From the NCBI GenBank assembly GCA_958439195.1, contig OY288147.1:1-64000 (forward strand): a DNA stretch of 64,000 nucleotides, in the 5' to 3' direction. Positions 25,702-34,715 of the stretch are shown one piece after another. Numbering within the stretch: the stretch's first letter is position 1; each line of letters begins with the position of its first letter. Below the pieces are notes generated by a model, which was given only the letters and a program-made list of their open reading frames with translations, ran no database searches and was not told where the DNA came from. Position numbers and translations under genes: made by a program. The DNA comes from an uncultured Paracoccaceae bacterium (GTDB lineage: Bacteria > Pseudomonadota > Alphaproteobacteria > Rhodobacterales > Rhodobacteraceae).

Positions 25702-26685
25702 ATGACGACAGACGTTGCCGTGGTCATCGTGAACTATGGAACGGCCGATATGGCCATCGCCGCGGTTGATAGCGTCCTGAACCGCCCGCAAGACAGCATT
25801 CAGGTCGAGGTTCATCTTGTCGACAACGCCTCTCCCGGCAACGATGCCCAGGTGTTCCGGCAGACATCGGCGCGATGGGGCGACGCCGTAACCTTGTATC
25901 TGGAAAAGACCAATCACGGCTTTGGCCGCGGCAACAATGTCGTGCTACGCCAGCTAGCCCAGCGCGCATCGCCACCCGACAAGGTCTACATGCTCAACCC
26001 CGACGCGCGGCTTGTCACCAACGCTGTCGCCGAACTTTCGGCCTTTCTCGACCGTCACCCTAAGGCGGGCATGGTCGGCAGTGGCATCCTTGAGGAAGCG
26101 ACAGGCGACACAGCGGCCAGCGCCTTTCGCTTTCCAAACCCCTTCTCCGAATTCATCAGCGCCTTGAATTTCGGGCCGCTGACCCGCCTGCTTGGAAAAA
26201 AGGCCGTGGCGTTTCCCCATGAACAGCCTGCCCAGCAGGTCGATTGGGTCTCTGGCGCATCCATGATGGCGCGACTAACCGCTTTGTCAGACGTAAATTT
26301 CTTTGATCCGGATTTCTTTCTGTATTTCGAAGAGGTCGATCTGATGCACCGCCTGAAGCGCAAGGGGTGGGAGGTCTGGCATGATCCAGCGGTAAAAGTG
26401 ATGCACGTCGAGGGCGCATCCACCGGCGTGAACAGTGAAAATCCCGAACGCCCTCCGCTACCGCCCTACTGGTATGACAGTTGGCGAATGTATTTCGAAA
26501 AACAGAATGGCCGCACAGGTGCCCGAACCGCCGCCTTTGCCCGACTGGCAGGAACGGTGATGGGTGAACTGATCGAAAAGCTGCGACGCAAACCCAAATC
26601 CAATCCACGGAACTTTGTGCCGGATTTCTGGCGTCACGTCGTCACACCGCTGCTGCAGCGCAACCCGGTTCGCAAAAGCATCTGA
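25702..26685 (+). CDS. Glycosyltransferase family 2 (rhamnosyltransferase-like)
   Basis: A 327-residue cytosolic GT2 protein. It begins with VAVVIVNYGTADMAI, has the nucleotide-sugar segment VDNASPGND and MLNPDARL (the DxD-like site near residue 100), then FLYFEEVDLMHRLKRKGW, the acceptor and catalytic region, and ends with a basic tail. The pattern matches WbbL/rhamnosyl-type GT2 enzymes. ATG 25702 is selected since AAAGGA lies about 9 nt upstream and the GT-A fold begins directly after it; a longer frame from 25624 adds non-homologous sequence. It would add one sugar to the lipid-linked repeat unit. Another GT2 follows 66 bp later. Confidence 0.88.
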   Translation: MTTDVAVVIVNYGTADMAIAAVDSVLNRPQDSIQVEVHLVDNASPGNDAQVFRQTSARWGDAVTLYLEKTNHGFGRGNNVVLRQLAQRASPPDKVYMLNPDARLVTNAVAELSAFLDRHPKAGMVGSGILEEATGDTAASAFRFPNPFSEFISALNFGPLTRLLGKKAVAFPHEQPAQQVDWVSGASMMARLTALSDVNFFDPDFFLYFEEVDLMHRLKRKGWEVWHDPAVKVMHVEGASTGVNSENPERPPLPPYWYDSWRMYFEKQNGRTGARTAAFARLAGTVMGELIEKLRRKPKSNPRNFVPDFWRHVVTPLLQRNPVRKSI

Positions 26686-26751
26686 TGATCCCGACATGAA
26701 GATTTCTCCATCGGCATTTTTCTTTGCCCCCCACCCGTTCAGGGTTCAATC

Positions 26752-27705
26752 GTGATCAAACATCGCGTCGCTGCAATTCTGATCGGACGAAACGAAGGCA
26801 ATCGCTTGATCGCAGCCTTGGCCGCAGTCCCGCCTGACGTTTCACCGGTCATCTATGTGGATTCCGGGTCGACTGACGGGTCGGTGAGGGCTGCGCAACA
26901 GGCAGGCGCGCAGGTCGTCGAACTTGATATGTCCCGGCCCTTTACCGCCGCACGCGCCCGCAATGCCGGGTTTGCGGCACTCGCTTCCGACCCACCTGAT
27001 TTTGTCCAGTTCATCGATGGCGACTGTGCCTTGGCCGACGGTTGGGTCAGCACCGCCACCGCATTCCTGGCCGAAAACCCGTCGGTCGCGGTGGCCTGTG
27101 GGCGTCTGCGCGAACGCTTTCCCGAAGCGTCACTTTGGAACCGGCTTTGCGATGCCGAATGGGACACACCGATCGGCAAGACGCGTGCCTGCGGTGGCAT
27201 CGCCATGATGCGCAGCTCCGCCTTTGCCAATGCTGATGGTTTCAACCCGAATCTGATCGCCGGCGAAGAACCGGAACTCTGCGTCCGCCTGCGTGCTGCC
27301 GGGTGGGAGATTTGGCGTCTTGATGCGGAAATGGCCCTGCACGATGCGGCCATGACCCGTTTTGGCCAGTGGTGGAAACGGATGCGCCGGTCTGGCCATG
27401 CCTTTGCCGAAGGGGCGGCGCTGCATGGCAGACCGCCGGAACGCCACTTCGTCACGGAAACGCGCCGTGCATTGATATGGGGTTTGGCGCTGCCACTGGC
27501 CGCCCTCATCGGCGCGGCCTTCAATCCTTTGGCATTGCTCGTCTTGCTTGCCTACCCGCTTCAGGTGCTGCGTCTCGCCCCGCGCGTGGGCGCAGTCCGC
27601 GCCGCGTTCCTCACATTGGGCAAGATCCCCGAAGCCATCGGTGTGGCCGAATACTGGCTGCGCCGCAGGCTCGGTCGACGGTCCAGGTTGATCGAATACA
27701 AGTAG
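26752..27705 (+). CDS. Glycosyltransferase family 2 with C-terminal membrane region
   Basis: A 317-residue GT2 enzyme with GTG start. The catalytic part (about 1-220) has AAILIGRNEGNR, VDSGSTDGS, FIDGDCAL as the DxD motif and GGIAMMRSSAF followed by GEEPELCVRLRAAGWEIW. Residues about 240-285 contain one or two hydrophobic helices that would anchor it at the inner membrane. The C terminus is basic. It lies 66 bp after another GT2 on the same strand, so both probably build the same oligosaccharide. Donor and acceptor cannot be told from sequence. Confidence 0.88.
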   Translation: MIKHRVAAILIGRNEGNRLIAALAAVPPDVSPVIYVDSGSTDGSVRAAQQAGAQVVELDMSRPFTAARARNAGFAALASDPPDFVQFIDGDCALADGWVSTATAFLAENPSVAVACGRLRERFPEASLWNRLCDAEWDTPIGKTRACGGIAMMRSSAFANADGFNPNLIAGEEPELCVRLRAAGWEIWRLDAEMALHDAAMTRFGQWWKRMRRSGHAFAEGAALHGRPPERHFVTETRRALIWGLALPLAALIGAAFNPLALLVLLAYPLQVLRLAPRVGAVRAAFLTLGKIPEAIGVAEYWLRRRLGRRSRLIEYK

Positions 27706-27719
27706 CCGTCATGTCTGGA

Positions 27720-28499
27720 TCAGTGCCGCCCCACGCGGCGCGCTTCCAGCAAAAGCCCCGGCAAAACCACGGCACAATCGAAATACCGCTTTGCCAGACG
27801 GCGCGGATTTGTCAGCATGCGCCACAACCATTCCATAGCGATCCGCCGCACCCAAAGGGGCGCGCGCACCTGATGCCCGACAATAAAATCCAATCCGGCC
27901 CCGATGGACAAAAACCCAAGATCGGGATGCCGCGCAAACCCGCGTGCGGCCAGCACTTCCTGTTTGGGCGCACCCAGCGCCAGAAAGCACAGGCGCGCAC
28001 CGGATGCGGCGACTTGGTCCAGCATTGCATCTGCCGCCCCACTTTCCGGGTCGAACCCCATCGGCGGCGCAAGGCAAGCCGCCACCTTCAAACCGGGGTA
28101 ATCAGCCTGCAACCGTTCGGCCGCATTCCGCAGCACCGGCTCGGTTGATCCCAGAAACGCCACCGGCACACCCATGCGAGCGGCCAGCTCTGCCACCGGA
28201 CGGATCAATTCCGAACCCGGCACCAAGCGTACATCGTGCTGGCCTGCCACATGGGATAACCAAACCACCGGATTGCCATCCGCCACGACATGCGTCTGCG
28301 CGGCATAGGCCCGGCGAAATCGCGGGTCGCGTCGCAGTTTCACAATGTGGTCAAGGTTCAGCGTTGCCACGGCAAAGCCGCGCCCCTTGGCAAAGCGATG
28401 CTCCAACTCGGCAAGCAAGGCTGCAGAGGTTGGAACATCCACCAGGGAAAGTACACCCGCGCCAGCGAGTTCATCGGCATCAGGGCGGCGTGTCGGCAT
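27720..28499 (-). CDS. WecB/TagA/CpsF family glycosyltransferase
   Basis: A 259-residue member of the GT26 family. Diagnostic segments are ATLNLDHIVKLRRD (about 45-60), VVADGNPVVWLSH with the catalytic-type Asp, LVPGSELI, VAFLGSTEPVL, FLALGAPKQEVL and FLSIGAGLDFIVG. Such enzymes (WecG, TagA) transfer N-acetylmannosamine, its uronate or related sugars to a lipid-linked first sugar, so this may be the second step after the initiating transferase at 42 kb. It is convergent with the preceding GT2 gene and divergent from the next GT2. Confidence 0.92.
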   Translation of the reverse strand: MPTRRPDADELAGAGVLSLVDVPTSAALLAELEHRFAKGRGFAVATLNLDHIVKLRRDPRFRRAYAAQTHVVADGNPVVWLSHVAGQHDVRLVPGSELIRPVAELAARMGVPVAFLGSTEPVLRNAAERLQADYPGLKVAACLAPPMGFDPESGAADAMLDQVAASGARLCFLALGAPKQEVLAARGFARHPDLGFLSIGAGLDFIVGHQVRAPLWVRRIAMEWLWRMLTNPRRLAKRYFDCAVVLPGLLLEARRVGRH

Positions 28500-28569
28500 G
28501 ACTGCTACTTCGTTTCCTGTTGTTCGGCGGCGTTACATTTAACGAACATGAAGTAACGCGCATCCCTTT

Positions 28570-28590
28570 TTAATCTGTATTAACATTATG
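28570..28590 (+). promoter_or_regulatory. TTAA dyad overlapping a TATTAA element before a GT2 gene
   Basis: The divergent space between the WecB-like and GT2 genes contains TTAA-N6-TTAAC (28570-28584), overlapping GTATTAACATTATG (28577-28590), about 40-60 bp upstream of the GT2 start. It resembles sites at 32514, 41408 and 43028 (dyads) and at 5357, 18389 and 43606 (TATTAAT elements). Confidence 0.35.
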
Positions 28591-28630
28591 CTACTGGGTT
28601 GAACACAATGCGTTTGCAAAGAGAGAATAC

Positions 28631-29557
28631 ATGGTGGCGTCAGATCCGAATTCTGCTGAAAGTATCGCCCTGTCGGTCGTGATCCCGACCTATCGCCGTC
28701 TGGATTATCTGGGTCCGCTGTTCGACGCCTTGACGGAAAATGTCAGCCATGTGCCCACCTCATTCGAGGTCATTCTGGTCGACAACGACCCTGCGGCTTC
28801 TGCAAAAGACGTTCCAAGGCCGCATTTCGTTCGCTATGTGCATGAACCCAATCCCGGCGTTGCCAATGCGCGAAACCGCGGGGTGGCCGAAGCGCGCGGC
28901 ACACACATCGTTTTTCTCGATGATGACGAACTCCCGGACAGTGGATGGTTGGCAGCGTTTGCAAACTGCGCCTCACAGGGTGCGCAGGCAGCTTTCGGTC
29001 CGATCGATCCCGTTTTTGACATGCCACCCCCCCCGGAACTTTTCGCATCTTTGGATCGGGTGTTCAGTCGGCGGCTCAAGGTCGCTGACAGCGGCGATAT
29101 CAGCGACCTGCGCGCCTATCTTGGCACCGGGAATTCCATGTTCTTACGGGATCTGCTGGTTTCATTGGGCTTGCCTTTCGATCCTGCCTTTGACCGCGGC
29201 GGCGAAGACGTATGGCTTTTGCGAAAACTGGTTGATGATCTAGGGGTCCGGCTCGTCTGGTGCGAAGCGGCAAAAGTCCGGGAACGTGTTCCAAGCGCCC
29301 GATGCACGATCAAGTTCCTTCGCAACCGTCGCTTCCGGGATGGTCAGTTGCGCTGCGTGGTCGAAGCGGGCACCGGTGGCTGGCGTTCGGTCACACGCGT
29401 CGGCTTTTGGATGGCGGCGGGCCTTGCACAGGTGGCAATCAGCGTTCCAATGGCCCTTGTGACACGGGCCTTCGCGCCCGAACGATCGGTGCGTTGGCAG
29501 TTGATGGCATATGGTGGCGCTGGCAAAGTTCTGTGGTGGACCAAACTCAACATCTGA
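28631..29557 (+). CDS. Glycosyltransferase family 2
   Basis: A 308-residue GT2 enzyme with ALSVVIPTYRRLDYL at the N terminus, VILVDNDPAAS, FLDDDELPDSGW as the DxD site (about residues 97-101), GTGNSMFLRDLL and GGEDVWLLRKLVDDLG as the acceptor/catalytic region, and a hydrophobic stretch near 255-275 suggesting membrane association. AGAGA lies 5-10 nt before the ATG. It stands alone on the plus strand, with an AT-rich candidate regulatory region immediately upstream. It is the third GT2 of the locus. Confidence 0.88.
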   Translation: MVASDPNSAESIALSVVIPTYRRLDYLGPLFDALTENVSHVPTSFEVILVDNDPAASAKDVPRPHFVRYVHEPNPGVANARNRGVAEARGTHIVFLDDDELPDSGWLAAFANCASQGAQAAFGPIDPVFDMPPPPELFASLDRVFSRRLKVADSGDISDLRAYLGTGNSMFLRDLLVSLGLPFDPAFDRGGEDVWLLRKLVDDLGVRLVWCEAAKVRERVPSARCTIKFLRNRRFRDGQLRCVVEAGTGGWRSVTRVGFWMAAGLAQVAISVPMALVTRAFAPERSVRWQLMAYGGAGKVLWWTKLNI

Positions 29558-29802
29558 TCCGCGCCAATCCATCCCCGACTATTGCAATCGGCTCTTCATC
29601 ACCGGGTCATGCCCCAAAAAGGTTCCGTCATCCCGCGACATGACCACCTGATCAGCCTTTCAACGTATTCGTCAGAACCAACTCACCCCCACCAGGCACA
29701 ACAAGAAACAGTGGCCGCCCCTGCCTGGGTGGAACGCGCGCCGAACCTGGCACATCAGGTCAGCCCAACCCCGTGTCGGTCACGATCGAACATGCGTTCC
29801 GG

Positions 29803-30963
29803 TCAGGTGCCATATTTGCGAAGCAGTCGCTTGATCTTGTTCCGAAAGTCACCTTCCGGAATGATCAATGCGGCAAGGTTCTTGACGCTGGTCAGCAGCG
29901 TCTGGCCATAAAGTATCATCAACGCCCGCGGCCGCCGCGCATTCACCACGTAATACGAATTGCACGTGATCGAACGGTTGCCAAAGGTTGACTTGTAGCC
30001 GGTTTCATCGCCCCCACTGCCAAAATCAAAGACCCGGCATGCGGTATTCCCAATCAACTCCTCAATCGCCATCAAAAGAATGACCGTTCCGATGGAATGT
30101 TTGGCAAATTCCGGATCGAAACCGGGCGTCTCGTAATTATAAAGGTTGCCTTCCACCGTGCCCCGCAGAAAAGCCCTTGGCGTCCCGTCTAGCGAAAGCA
30201 GATAGCACCGAAGCCGTCCCTGCTCGGCCAGTGCCATGAAACTCGCCCGCGTCTCGGCATCGTTGCACAGCCGCTGCCCTACATTCCACTGATAGGTCCG
30301 ACGACTGATCTTTTCGCCTTCTTCAAGAAAGCGATCCACCGAAGCGGCATCATGAATTGTCTCGAACTGGACGTCGAAATCCTTTTGCAACTTGCGAACC
30401 TTGCGCTTTGCGGATTGCCGGGTGCTTGCGCTCAGACCGGACAGATAATCCTCAAAGCTGTCGGGCAGATCGATCATCCAGTGCAAATCTTCCTTCCGGC
30501 CCAGCCGCATCTTGCGCGCGGATGACGGCAATTCGTCCAGCGCCGCACGAAGAGAAGATTGCTGTGGTATTTCACCCAGCGCGATAATATCGACACTTTC
30601 ATTCGCAATTACATGCGCAAGCAGTTTTGCAATATCCTTGGGGGCATGGCCGTCTGCCATCCACGGATTGGCAAGCCACAGACCCACCGCCCCAAGACTG
30701 CCCAATCGCCGTTCCCCGATGACAAAGTTATGTCGATAGGGGCCGATCGTGAAAGGCAGCGTCAGGTCGGGGCCAGACTTGGTTTTCAAGACAGCAACCC
30801 GCTTGCCTTCCCCGGTCCTTCCGGTCTCGGTATCCATGTAATTCAGATGCGAGCATCTGAAATAGGCTGCGCCTTCCTGCGATGCGATCCAGTTTTCCTG
30901 CAAATCGGGCACGTCGCGGGGGTGGCTGTAAACATTCAGCCTGTCGTCTGCCTGTCTGGTCAT
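29803..30963 (-). CDS. FemAB/BcsL (CelD)-type GNAT acyltransferase
   Basis: A 386-residue protein of the GNAT/FemAB superfamily often called CelD/BcsL in cellulose and EPS loci. Key features are YRHNFVIGERRLGSLGAV, a basic helix LSASTRQSAKRKVRKLQKDF (about 178-198) and the acyl-CoA or aminoacyl binding half with FLRGTVEGNLYNYETPGFDPEF followed by FDFGSGGDETGYKSTFGN. Such proteins are thought to acylate polysaccharide precursors in the cytosol. Its start overlaps the CE4 deacetylase stop by 4 bp (ATGA), so the pair is co-translated: one may expose an amine and the other acylate it. The donor is unknown. Confidence 0.82.
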   Translation of the reverse strand: MTRQADDRLNVYSHPRDVPDLQENWIASQEGAAYFRCSHLNYMDTETGRTGEGKRVAVLKTKSGPDLTLPFTIGPYRHNFVIGERRLGSLGAVGLWLANPWMADGHAPKDIAKLLAHVIANESVDIIALGEIPQQSSLRAALDELPSSARKMRLGRKEDLHWMIDLPDSFEDYLSGLSASTRQSAKRKVRKLQKDFDVQFETIHDAASVDRFLEEGEKISRRTYQWNVGQRLCNDAETRASFMALAEQGRLRCYLLSLDGTPRAFLRGTVEGNLYNYETPGFDPEFAKHSIGTVILLMAIEELIGNTACRVFDFGSGGDETGYKSTFGNRSITCNSYYVVNARRPRALMILYGQTLLTSVKNLAALIIPEGDFRNKIKRLLRKYGT

Positions 30964-31955
30964 GACAGCACTCCCTTCAACCGCGACAGAGGTATTCCCC
31001 CGCCATGAACACGGGCCTTGAATACCGCATCAGACATCGGCACGTCCGGCAGAACGATCCGTGGCAGGCGAAGGCTGTCGTCACCCTGCAAAGCCAAGGC
31101 GCCAGCCGTTGTGAACCCAGCCCGGAACCCCTGCTCCCGCAGTAAGGCAAGCGTCCCTGCATCTTCACTATCCGATGTGCCATAGGGATAGGCGAACCAT
31201 GGGCTTGGCCCAAGGTTTGCTTCAATCAATCGCCGGGATTCGCAGATCTCATACCGCTGCCGCTTGGCAGATTGTCGGGCGATCTGCGGATGCGACACGG
31301 AATGACATCCGATCTCCATTCCTTGACTTTGCAAATCACGAAGTTCCGACCATGTGCAAATATCGCCTGCTGGCGCCACGGGGCCAAGAACCCCTTCCAA
31401 CCGCGCCAATTCGTCGGGATCGTCAATGTCGATCAACCGATCGATCAACGCCACATTCCCATTCTGGTCCGTCATTTGTGGACTGTCGCCAACAACCACC
31501 TTTTGTGGTGGGGCGTCGCTGAAATGCAGATAAGAAACCAGCCGTGCCTTTGTCGCTACAGCGTCATCCTGCGCCTGATGGCCGCCCGGCGCCCGCTCGC
31601 TCCATCCGCTACAGACAAACTGCGCAACCGGGACGCCAAAAGACTGAAACAGATCATAGACTTCAAGAATATCGCGTTTGGCATCGTCCACCGTCACCAA
31701 AACCTGACGCTCCCCGCGTTTTTTGCCTTCACGGACAAAATCCAGAGCCTGACCAAGATTGACAGGCTGATACCCTGACGCCAGAAAATCCAACTGCCGA
31801 CGCAGTCTTTCGCGCACATCGGCCCAGGTTTCCTCTCCAAAGCGGAAACTGTGGAACAGTATCGTTGTCAAATCCCGTTGAGGCACGCAGCCGAACAGCC
31901 GCGGGATCCGCAGCCGATCACTCCATACAATAGCGATGTCCTTTGATCCGGTCAT
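30960..31955 (-). CDS. Polysaccharide deacetylase (carbohydrate esterase 4)
   Basis: A 331-residue CE4 enzyme. Motif 1 is TVDDAKRD (Asp90 base, Asp91 metal ligand; the usual form is TFDDG), motif 2 is GCHSVSHP (His218, His222), and WFAYPYG is the later motif. CE4 enzymes remove N-acetyl groups from GlcNAc-type sugars. An insertion of about 90 residues separates motifs 1 and 2, as in EPS-locus members. No signal peptide is evident, so it likely acts on cytosolic, lipid-linked substrate, matching its coupling to the FemAB-like acyltransferase by a 4-bp overlap. Start: ATG 31955; an upstream gene is absent for about 600 bp. Confidence 0.87.
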   Translation of the reverse strand: MTGSKDIAIVWSDRLRIPRLFGCVPQRDLTTILFHSFRFGEETWADVRERLRRQLDFLASGYQPVNLGQALDFVREGKKRGERQVLVTVDDAKRDILEVYDLFQSFGVPVAQFVCSGWSERAPGGHQAQDDAVATKARLVSYLHFSDAPPQKVVVGDSPQMTDQNGNVALIDRLIDIDDPDELARLEGVLGPVAPAGDICTWSELRDLQSQGMEIGCHSVSHPQIARQSAKRQRYEICESRRLIEANLGPSPWFAYPYGTSDSEDAGTLALLREQGFRAGFTTAGALALQGDDSLRLPRIVLPDVPMSDAVFKARVHGGGIPLSRLKGVLS

Positions 31956-32563
31956 GCACCACCATCGGCGGCAACCGCGCCGGACGTATTCAGCACAGGC
32001 ACCCCACCAAAGGGGCGGAATGCATGATGAAAATCAGCCTTGGCAGCCTTGCCCGCCACCAACTTTTCAAAAACAAAAACCAACGCCATCCCTACACCGT
32101 GAACGTACTCAATCGTCTTGTTAACTAGGGTAAATATCCCCTTGGCGCTAGGCTCGATGCGCGGCAAAGTCAGAAAATGTGGGCCATGCCAAAAATGACG
32201 GCGATGAACAACCCCGCTGCCCATCTTTAGACAGCTTCAGCGCCCTATGATCTGGCAGCTTATCAATCCCACCTTGGACCACCCCAAGGCCGCGCGTTCC
32301 AGCATCACCAAAGATAGCGGGCAGATAATGGCCCCGCATCCCGCGGCCCCTGCGCCAATGCTGATGACGGATCGTCACGTCCTGCACTTTGCCTATGCAA
32401 TCGGCGCAGGCAGGGGAAATCGCTTTTGTTTTGCCCTTTATGAACCGCAGGTAGCGTTCCAATCCCTGCCATGATCGGCCATTTTTCCAAGGTATGGCGG
32501 CAGCAGCCTAATTGCGTTAAATGGGGTTAACGCAGTCAGTTGGTTCAGGACACCTTGGTAAAG
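31956..32563. promoter_or_regulatory. Divergent intergenic region
   Basis: A 608-bp space between the CE4 gene (minus) and the hexapeptide acyltransferase gene (plus). It contains GTTAAC near 32118 and an exact inverted repeat at 32514-32533. Short frames on both strands do not resemble known proteins and lack ribosome binding sites. Confidence 0.5.
32514..32533. promoter_or_regulatory. Inverted repeat GCGTTAA-N6-TTAACGC
   Basis: A perfect 7+7 bp inverted repeat with a 6-bp spacer (ATGGGG), about 30 bp before the start of the acyltransferase-ligase-ACP-decarboxylase operon. This is the size and position of an operator. Its TTAA-N6-TTAAC core recalls the CtrA consensus but with spacing one shorter. 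Confidence 0.5.
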
Positions 32564-33106
32564 ATGTTGGATGTATTGCGCAAAGACTACGAACGGCATG
32601 GCAGATCACTGTTGGACGCGGCCTTCGTTTCGCTTGTCATCTATCGCTATGGCCGTTGGGCAATTCATCGAAAGAACCCCGTTGCGCGAAAGGTGGCAAA
32701 CCTTTTCTATGGGTTGCTCAAAACATTCATTCTGAATGTGACAAAGGTCTGGATCCCGCCGCAGGTCCAGATCGGCAAGGATTTTCACATCATCCACGCG
32801 GAAGGTTCACTCTCGATCCACCCGCGCGCGATTATTGGCGACAGGGTTGGGGTCATGCACAATGTGACCATCGGCACGAATATGGGCAAGGGCGTTCCGA
32901 TCATCGGCGATGACGTCTTCATCGGCGTGAATTCGACGGTCCTGGGCGGCATCCAGATCGGGGACCGGGTTCGCATCGCGGCCAACACAGCCGTCACCAC
33001 GAATGTGCCCTCCGACTCGGTCGTCGTCGGATCACCGGCCAAGATCTATCCGCGTCTCCCTGCCCTTGGTGCCGCCAAGGCGCAAAACAACAGCGATCCG
33101 AAATGA
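32564..33106 (+). CDS. Serine acetyltransferase-like hexapeptide-repeat transferase
   Basis: A 180-residue CysE-like protein: a helical N-terminal part (MLDVLRKDYERHGRS...) and a left-handed beta-helix of hexapeptide repeats (about 75-165), with the His-containing segment IIHAEGSLSIHPRAIIGDRVGVMHNVTIGTN that forms the acetyl-CoA site. In EPS loci such proteins O- or N-acetylate a building block rather than make cysteine. The start at 32564 follows TGGTAAAG and gives a family-like N terminus; a TTG at 32540 is an alternative. It overlaps the following ligase gene by 4 bp, so it is the first gene of a four-gene operon. Confidence 0.82.
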   Translation: MLDVLRKDYERHGRSLLDAAFVSLVIYRYGRWAIHRKNPVARKVANLFYGLLKTFILNVTKVWIPPQVQIGKDFHIIHAEGSLSIHPRAIIGDRVGVMHNVTIGTNMGKGVPIIGDDVFIGVNSTVLGGIQIGDRVRIAANTAVTTNVPSDSVVVGSPAKIYPRLPALGAAKAQNNSDPK

Positions 33107-34701
33107 CCAACCCAACCACCATTCCCGGTTCTGACAAACCGATATGGGAACTGCTTTGGGCAAATCTTCCGGCCTCTGCCCATCAGACCTGCCTGATAGA
33201 CCCGGATCGCAGCATCACCTACGGGGCACTGGCCGAAACGGTTGATGACCTTGCGATCACGTTGCGCGATCTTGGCGTCCTGCCCGGTGATCGCGTGATC
33301 GTTCACCTGCGAAAAAGCATTGACGAAGTTGCTGCCATGTTTGCGGTTTGGCGGCTCGGCGCGGTTGTCGTCAACGTCAATCAGCAGTGGACGGCAGATC
33401 AAGTTTGCTACGTAGCCAACGATTGCCGCGCAACAGCAGCGATCGTTCCCGCGGCCGTCGCCAATGCGCTTGCAGCGCGTGACCTGCCGCCGTCCGTTGC
33501 CCATGTGCTGGTGCGGGGTGGGGCCGCCCCAACGGATCAACGTTTTTCCCCTTGGATGACTCAGGCGCAGACCGCGGCAAAACTCACGCCGTTTTCGGGC
33601 GATCCGGGCGCACTTTGCGCAATTATCTACACCTCCGGATCAACGGGAAAACCCAAAGGCGTCATGCTTTCCCATCGCAACATTCGCATCGGTGCCATCT
33701 CCGTCGTCGAATATTTGGGGCTGGACGCCACAGACCGGTTGCTATCCGTGCTGCCCTACAGTTTTGACGCCGGCTTGAACCAGCTTACAACGATGTTGCG
33801 CGTCGGCGGTGTCATCGTTCACCAGCCAGTCACGCTTCCGTCCGAAATCGTCCGAACCGCGCAGCGTCACAAAGTCACCGGCATCGCTGGCGTTCCCCCG
33901 CTTTGGGCAACCATCGCGCGCTATCTTGCAGATGCGCCGACACACCTTCCTGAACTGCGCCGGATCACCAATACAGGCGGCAAGATCACACCTGATATTC
34001 TGGACCTCCTCCCCAAGGTCTTTCCCGGCGTCGACATCTATCTGATGTATGGATTGACCGAGGCATTCCGCTCCACCTTCCTGCCTCCGGATCGCTTTCA
34101 GGAAAAGAAGGGGTCCATCGGGCGCGCAGTCCCGCATGCGGATATCTATGTTGTCCAGTCAGGCAATGGTCTCGCCGGACCGGGTGAGCAGGGCGAATTG
34201 GTTCACGCAGGTCCGCTTGTGTCGCTCGGCTACTGGGAACGCCCCGAAGATACCGCCAAACGCATCGGCCCTTGCCCCGAACTCAAACACCTGATCGGCG
34301 ATCATGTGGTCGTTTGGTCGGGCGATATTGTCCGCCTTGATGAAGACGGTGATCTTTGGTTCGTCGGTCGCATGGATGACATGATCAAGACCATGGGATT
34401 TCGCCTAAGCCCCACCGAAGTGGAAGACGCCGCCGCCCGCACGGGCCTGATCACCGAAGCCGTGGCCTTCGCCACCGATCATCCGGAAATGGGGCAGGCA
34501 GTTCATTTGGCCTGCGTGTTGCAGGGGCCATATGATGCAGCCACCCTTCGCACGGCGTGCCGCAAAGTCATGGCGCCATACATGGTGCCAACACACTTTC
34601 ACGCATGGCCGGGCACTATGCCGCGCACGGCCAGCGGGAAACTTGACCGCCCAGCCGTCATCGCCGCCTGCCGCGAAGGCAATCCACCCGCACTTACCTG
34701 A
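33103..34701 (+). CDS. AMP-dependent acyl ligase, exosortase-A-associated type
   Basis: A 532-residue adenylate-forming enzyme with YTSGSTGKPKGVM (P-loop), YLMYGLTEAFRST (A5-like), WSGDIVRLDEDGDLWFVGRMDDMIKTMGFRLSP (A7-A8) and RTASGKLDRP (catalytic Lys near residue 515). The pattern, together with the neighbours, fits TIGR03098 (acyl-CoA ligase of exosortase-A loci). It would activate a carboxylic or amino acid and load the ACP encoded 14 bp downstream. It overlaps the acetyltransferase gene by 4 bp. The identity of its acid is unknown. Confidence 0.87.
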   Translation: MTNPTTIPGSDKPIWELLWANLPASAHQTCLIDPDRSITYGALAETVDDLAITLRDLGVLPGDRVIVHLRKSIDEVAAMFAVWRLGAVVVNVNQQWTADQVCYVANDCRATAAIVPAAVANALAARDLPPSVAHVLVRGGAAPTDQRFSPWMTQAQTAAKLTPFSGDPGALCAIIYTSGSTGKPKGVMLSHRNIRIGAISVVEYLGLDATDRLLSVLPYSFDAGLNQLTTMLRVGGVIVHQPVTLPSEIVRTAQRHKVTGIAGVPPLWATIARYLADAPTHLPELRRITNTGGKITPDILDLLPKVFPGVDIYLMYGLTEAFRSTFLPPDRFQEKKGSIGRAVPHADIYVVQSGNGLAGPGEQGELVHAGPLVSLGYWERPEDTAKRIGPCPELKHLIGDHVVVWSGDIVRLDEDGDLWFVGRMDDMIKTMGFRLSPTEVEDAAARTGLITEAVAFATDHPEMGQAVHLACVLQGPYDAATLRTACRKVMAPYMVPTHFHAWPGTMPRTASGKLDRPAVIAACREGNPPALT

Positions 34702-34715
34702 CCGGAGTGAAAGCA

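Noticed and set aside
32148..32462. 104-codon minus-strand frame between the CE4 and acetyltransferase genes
   Set aside because: No family recognised; it could be decayed coding sequence, but evidence is lacking.
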